Below, one piece after another: positions 61,010 through 64,000 of a stretch of DNA of 64,000 nucleotides. How positions within the stretch are numbered: the stretch's first letter is position 1; the number at the start of each line of letters is the position of its first letter. The position numbers were made by a program, and so were the translations under genes. The notes beneath the pieces were generated by a model. That model saw only the letters and a program-made list of their open reading frames with translations. It was not told the DNA's origin and searched no databases. The stretch lies in contig CAUYUJ010017797.1 of NCBI GenBank assembly GCA_963575745.1, positions 1 through 64,000 of the forward strand. Reading direction: 5' to 3'. Source of the stretch: Prorocentrum cordatum (lineage: Eukaryota; Sar; Dinophyceae; Prorocentrales; Prorocentraceae).

Positions 61010-61640
61010 TCCTCTTTCATTTCCTTTTCTGGTAAATAACTTTTCCCTGTCGCACCCCGAGGCCAATTTTTAGGGCGGGCCGGGCGTTTCGCCTGAGACT
61101 TCCTCACCATTCATGACTCTGGAATTAAAAAAATGACAACAGTTTCACTAATAGAGGGCGGGTGGTTTCGAAAATGTGGCTCTCGCCTTAGCGCCGCGCA
61201 CATTCTTTTTTAACATTTGCAAGAGCTTCACGGATTGAGGGCAGCTCCTTTTCAAAATGTGGCTCTCGCTTTAGCGCCGCGCACATGCATATTCATATTG
61301 TGCAAGAGTTTCACGGGTTCCCATCATAATCGTACCAGACATTGTGTTTTGGAAAGATTCTGGATGATGCGGGCGCAATAGTTATGTTAATTCGCGGTGT
61401 TGAAATTCCAAACATGGCTTTCTGGCACGGTTCCAAACCGTCAGGACGTAGCAGTCAGGTTGATCCGTGGCGTGGAAAACCCGAGAACAATGTCTTGGCT
61501 TGCTTCAAGGTCTTCAAACGGTTGTCTTCCAACGAGGCAATCCCCTCAATGGAAGTGAACCGTTGTAGGGGCCCATGAAGAAGGAGATTGGAGGGAGGGT
61601 TCATTCCAACATCGTTGGACTCTTGGGTTTACACTAGTCC
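61010..61640 (-). repeat. Dispersed repeat family F2, copy 4
   Basis: Reverse complement of copy 2: GGGCGTTTCGCCTGAGACTT near its left, CAACATCGTTGGACTCTTGG at its right, and CTC microsatellites at both ends. Confidence 0.8.
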
Positions 61641-61933
61641 TCCTCCTCCTCGTCCATTCCTTTTGGGCGCCCGAGTTATCCGGGGTAGCTCGGGTCCGGG
61701 GTAACTCGGGCTTGGACTCCCGAAAAAGGAACCCGAGTTATCCCTGACCCGAGTTACCCCTGATGATTCTGGGGCTCTGGACGCCCGAGTTATCGGGGGT
61801 AACTCGGGTCCGGGGTAAGTCGGGCTTGGACTCCCGAAAAACGAACCCGAGTTAGCCCTGACCCGAGTTACCCCTGATGATTCGGGGCTCTGACTTGGGT
61901 TTACACTAGTCCTCCTCCTCCTCGTCCATTCCT
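61621..61933. repeat. Tandem duplication with ACCCGAGTTA palindromes
   Basis: Two 112-114-bp units (61668-61781, 61782-61893) made of repeated CCCGAGTTA and TAACTCGGG in both orientations. They sit between two copies of a roughly 40-bp sequence (TTGGGTTTACACTAGTCC onward) that also contains the F2 border. The words can fold into several alternative hairpins. Confidence 0.8.
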
Positions 61934-62059
61934 TCTCCCAATGAAGAATCCGCCGACTCCGGAGGCGTGCGCGATCACCCCTCGGGCCTTGTCCTGAGCT
62001 CTTCAACCCTGCCCGTGGGCAGAATCCAGCAGAGACCCCTGCAAAAAAGCGCTGCGGTG
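61934..62059. other. Nothing recognised
   Basis: Short GC-rich spacer. Confidence 0.4.
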
Positions 62060-62360
62060 CCCCCCCGCCCCGCCCCCACCACGCCTCCATCACCCCACCA
62101 CGCCTCACAGTGCCAGCTTCCTGGCGCCCCTGGGCACGGGCTCTTAGGGCCTCCCGCCCTACAAAAACCTCGCTGGCACCTCGTGCACCACGCCTGACGC
62201 CGCCAGCCTCCTGGAGCGCAAAGGTTCTAAAGCCACGCAACATGCAAAAACGTCGCCGGCAAACCCCCCACCACGCCTGACACCGCCAGCCTCCTGGAGC
62301 CTCTGTGCACAGGTTCTTAGAGGCCACCCACCCTGCAAAAACGTCGCCGGCACGCTCACC
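62060..62360. repeat. About 82-92-bp imperfect tandem repeat
   Basis: Units beginning CACCACGCCTCACAGT, CACCACGCCTGACGCC and CACCACGCCTGACACC near 62098, 62189 and 62272, each continuing with CCAGCCTCCTGG and later CAAAAACGTCGCCGGC. Confidence 0.75.
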
Positions 62361-62670
62361 TTATGGAGGGGGCGAGGACGATGGGGGAGTCCATTTCCTG
62401 GGTCCTGGGCGCCCTCGCTGAGGGAGCGCTGATGCCCTCGTAGCCCAGGTGGTTGAATGCGTGACGTGGCGTGCAGCGTCGGGGTTGGAAGTGGGGGAAG
62501 TGGATGCGGGAATGCCGGGTTGCGGGGCCGGGTGGGGTGGGTGGAAGGGTGCTGCTGGGCATGCCTCGCAGCCCTTGCGCCGCCCTGAGGCCCGTCAACT
62601 GGGAGCCGAGAGCCGCGCTGACCAGGGGGCGAGGGTGCGAGCAGGCCATCAGACGCTGCGGCGCTGCTGG
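62361..62670. other. No gene identified
   Basis: Frames of about 80-180 codons on both strands run into the following repeats. Confidence 0.35.
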
Positions 62671-63735
62671 TCACAGCCCAGGCCAGTCACCTCGCGGTAG
62701 TGCTCGTTTCCGCCTTGGTGGCTGTGCTGCTGGTTGCAGTCGAGTCGCTGCTGCTGGTCGGAATCGCAGTGCACGTGGTGCTGCTGCTGGTCGCTGGGTA
62801 GAGCGTCTGGCGCGGGGTGGGGCAGGGCGCCGTCCTGGTGCTGCTGTCCGCAGCCCATGCAGCTGCTGCTGCTGCTGCTGCTGCTGCAGCTGCTGCTGCT
62901 GCTGCTGCTGCTGCTCGTCCGTTGATGTGGAACGTCGGGAGCCAGCAGTCGTGCCAGGCTCAGAAGCCATGCTGGCGTCGAAACTGGAGTCAATGCTGGT
63001 GTTGGTGATGACGTAGATGATTGCCCTGGTGCTGGAGACCGCGCCATCTTCGATGATTGCGTCGATGTTGAGGTTGATGCTGGCATCGGTGCTGGGGTCG
63101 GTGCTACGGTCGGAACTGGTGTCGATGCCGGCTGTGGGACTGGAGTCGCTGCTGTCTTCAGTGCCTGTTCCGATGCTGGCGTCGCTGGTCGCGTCGATGT
63201 CGGGGTACATGCCGGCGCAGGCGCGGACGTCGGCGCCGGCTCCTGTGCCGGAGAAGGTGTTGTCATCGGTGCTTGCGTCGATGCTTGCTGCGAGCCTGGA
63301 GTCACTGCCGTCTTCGCTGCTGGCGCTGGTGCTGGAGTCGATGCTGACTGAGGTCGGAACTGGCGTCGGTGCTGGGGTCGGTACTGGCGCTGGTGCTGAC
63401 GCTGCGCTGGCTGCGGTACTCGGGTCACTGCTGTCGTCGGCACTGGTGCCTTTACTGGCGTCGGTGCTGACGTCGGTGCTGGCGTCGATGCTGGCTTCAG
63501 TCCTAACAGTCGACGCCGCTGTCGATGCTGGCGTCGATGCTGGTGCCGACGATGTAGTCGATGGTGTGTCCGAAGCTGTTGCTGGTGCTGGCGTCGCTGC
63601 TGGTGTTGATTCTGGGGAGAGTGCTCGTGTCGGTGTTGACGTCGGCGCTTGCACCGATACTGGGGTCGACGCTGCCATCGTTGCTGGTGCGGATGCTGGC
63701 GCCAGTGCTGAGGTCAGCACTTTGGACGATGCCAA
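62671..63735 (-). CDS. Low-complexity ORF (Ala/Ser/Thr-rich with poly-Gln), doubtful
   Basis: 354 residues. The N-terminal two thirds are imperfect Ala-Ser-Thr-Asp repeats produced by the 12-bp minisatellite, followed by poly-Gln from the CTG run (62862-62922) and an Arg/Ala/Pro-rich tail. A second long minus frame (62649-63443) covers the same DNA with Pro/Thr/Gln runs. Both being open argues for a repeat effect, although a secreted or cell-surface mucin-like protein cannot be excluded. Confidence 0.2.
   Translation of the reverse strand: MASSKVLTSALAPASAPATMAASTPVSVQAPTSTPTRALSPESTPAATPAPATASDTPSTTSSAPASTPASTAASTVRTEASIDASTDVSTDASKGTSADDSSDPSTAASAASAPAPVPTPAPTPVPTSVSIDSSTSASSEDGSDSRLAASIDASTDDNTFSGTGAGADVRACAGMYPDIDATSDASIGTGTEDSSDSSPTAGIDTSSDRSTDPSTDASINLNIDAIIEDGAVSSTRAIIYVITNTSIDSSFDASMASEPGTTAGSRRSTSTDEQQQQQQQQLQQQQQQQQLHGLRTAAPGRRPAPPRARRSTQRPAAAPRALRFRPAAATRLQPAAQPPRRKRALPRGDWPGL
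62850..62922. repeat. (CTG)n microsatellite
   Basis: About 60 bp of CTG with one CAG interruption. Confidence 0.95.
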
Positions 63736-64000
63736 TGACGGTTCCGATGCTGACGTTGAAACTGGTGTCGATGCTGCCGTCGATGCTGTCTTCGCCGGTG
63801 GGGTCGGTGGCGTGGTTTCGGGCTCTGATGCTGGAGTCGATACTGTCCGCGGTGCGCGCGTCGATGCTGGCGTCGATGAGGGCGTCGGTGCTGGCGTCGA
63901 TGCTGGAGACGACGCCGGCGACGGTGCGGAAGTCGATGCGGGCTCCTGCGATGGCGCCGATTCTAGCGGCGATTCGGGGGTCGATGCTGGGCGGGGTGCT
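62960..64000. repeat. 12-bp-period minisatellite, continues past the window
   Basis: Words GTCGATGCTGGC, GTCGGTGCTGGT, GTCGCTGCTGGT and GTTGATTCTGGG follow at 12-bp or related (6/18) spacing for more than 1 kb. Confidence 0.85.

Noticed and set aside
1-64000. tRNA, rRNA or SL-RNA gene
   Set aside because: No cloverleaf-like sequence with intact A and B boxes, no rRNA core sequence and no SL donor (leader followed by GT and Sm site) was found by eye; a tRNAscan or Rfam run would be needed to exclude small ones.

Overview
This is nuclear DNA of a eukaryote, and the best fit is a dinoflagellate. The evidence is two consecutive matches to the core of the dinoflagellate spliced leader just upstream of a start codon (32133-32184), retroelement types familiar from dinoflagellate genomes, high GC, and very dense microsatellites. 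A run of 100 N (47653-47752) shows that this is an assembled scaffold. No rRNA, tRNA or CRISPR was seen, and I could not identify any host housekeeping gene with confidence. Most of the window is mobile elements and repeats.

Layout, left half. 1-4.5 kb holds a copy of a dispersed repeat (family F2), a few weak coding-like stretches and short minisatellites. From 4.54 to 36.04 kb lies what was once one head-to-tail array of nine units of about 1.2-1.7 kb. Each unit has a head, a duplicated GC/AT-mixed block, a long CGT tract and a G-quadruplex tail. Three different elements later interrupted it. Unit 6 carries a structurally intact 6.3 kb Ty1/copia retrotransposon (12761-19066, identical 119-bp LTRs, TGTCG target duplication). 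Unit 8 carries an 8.9 kb tyrosine-recombinase (DIRS/Ngaro/PAT-like) retroelement with split direct repeats (21678-30602), now decayed. Unit 9 carries a 3.4 kb DNA transposon with 21-bp terminal inverted repeats and an ISXO2/Merlin-like DDE transposase (31474-34847). With the three inserts removed, the unit spacing becomes regular.

Layout, right half. 36-51 kb is a mosaic of microsatellites, two more F2 copies (36.7 kb plus strand, 48.5 kb minus strand) and several coding-like stretches without recognised domains: a 742-codon minus ORF at 39.1-41.4 kb with a coiled-coil ORF beside it, and plus-strand candidates at 44.2-45.3 and 46.4-46.9 kb. 51.5-59.4 kb is a second tyrosine-recombinase retroelement of a different type, between identical 159-bp direct repeats, with gene order recombinase, gag-like, RT-RNase H on the minus strand. 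59.7 kb has a 171-bp MITE-like element. 61.0 kb has the fourth F2 copy, followed by tandem repeats and a 12-bp-period Ala/Ser/Thr-type minisatellite that runs off the window end.

The most interesting points are a cytosine-methyltransferase-like domain lying inside the RNase H domain of the 8.9 kb element, a second such domain between integrase and RT in the copia element, a canonical -1 slippery heptamer at the copia gag-pol junction, spliced-leader relics in front of the DNA transposase gene, and the three-insertion stratigraphy of the tandem array. All functional calls rest on reading motifs by eye; no database search was possible.
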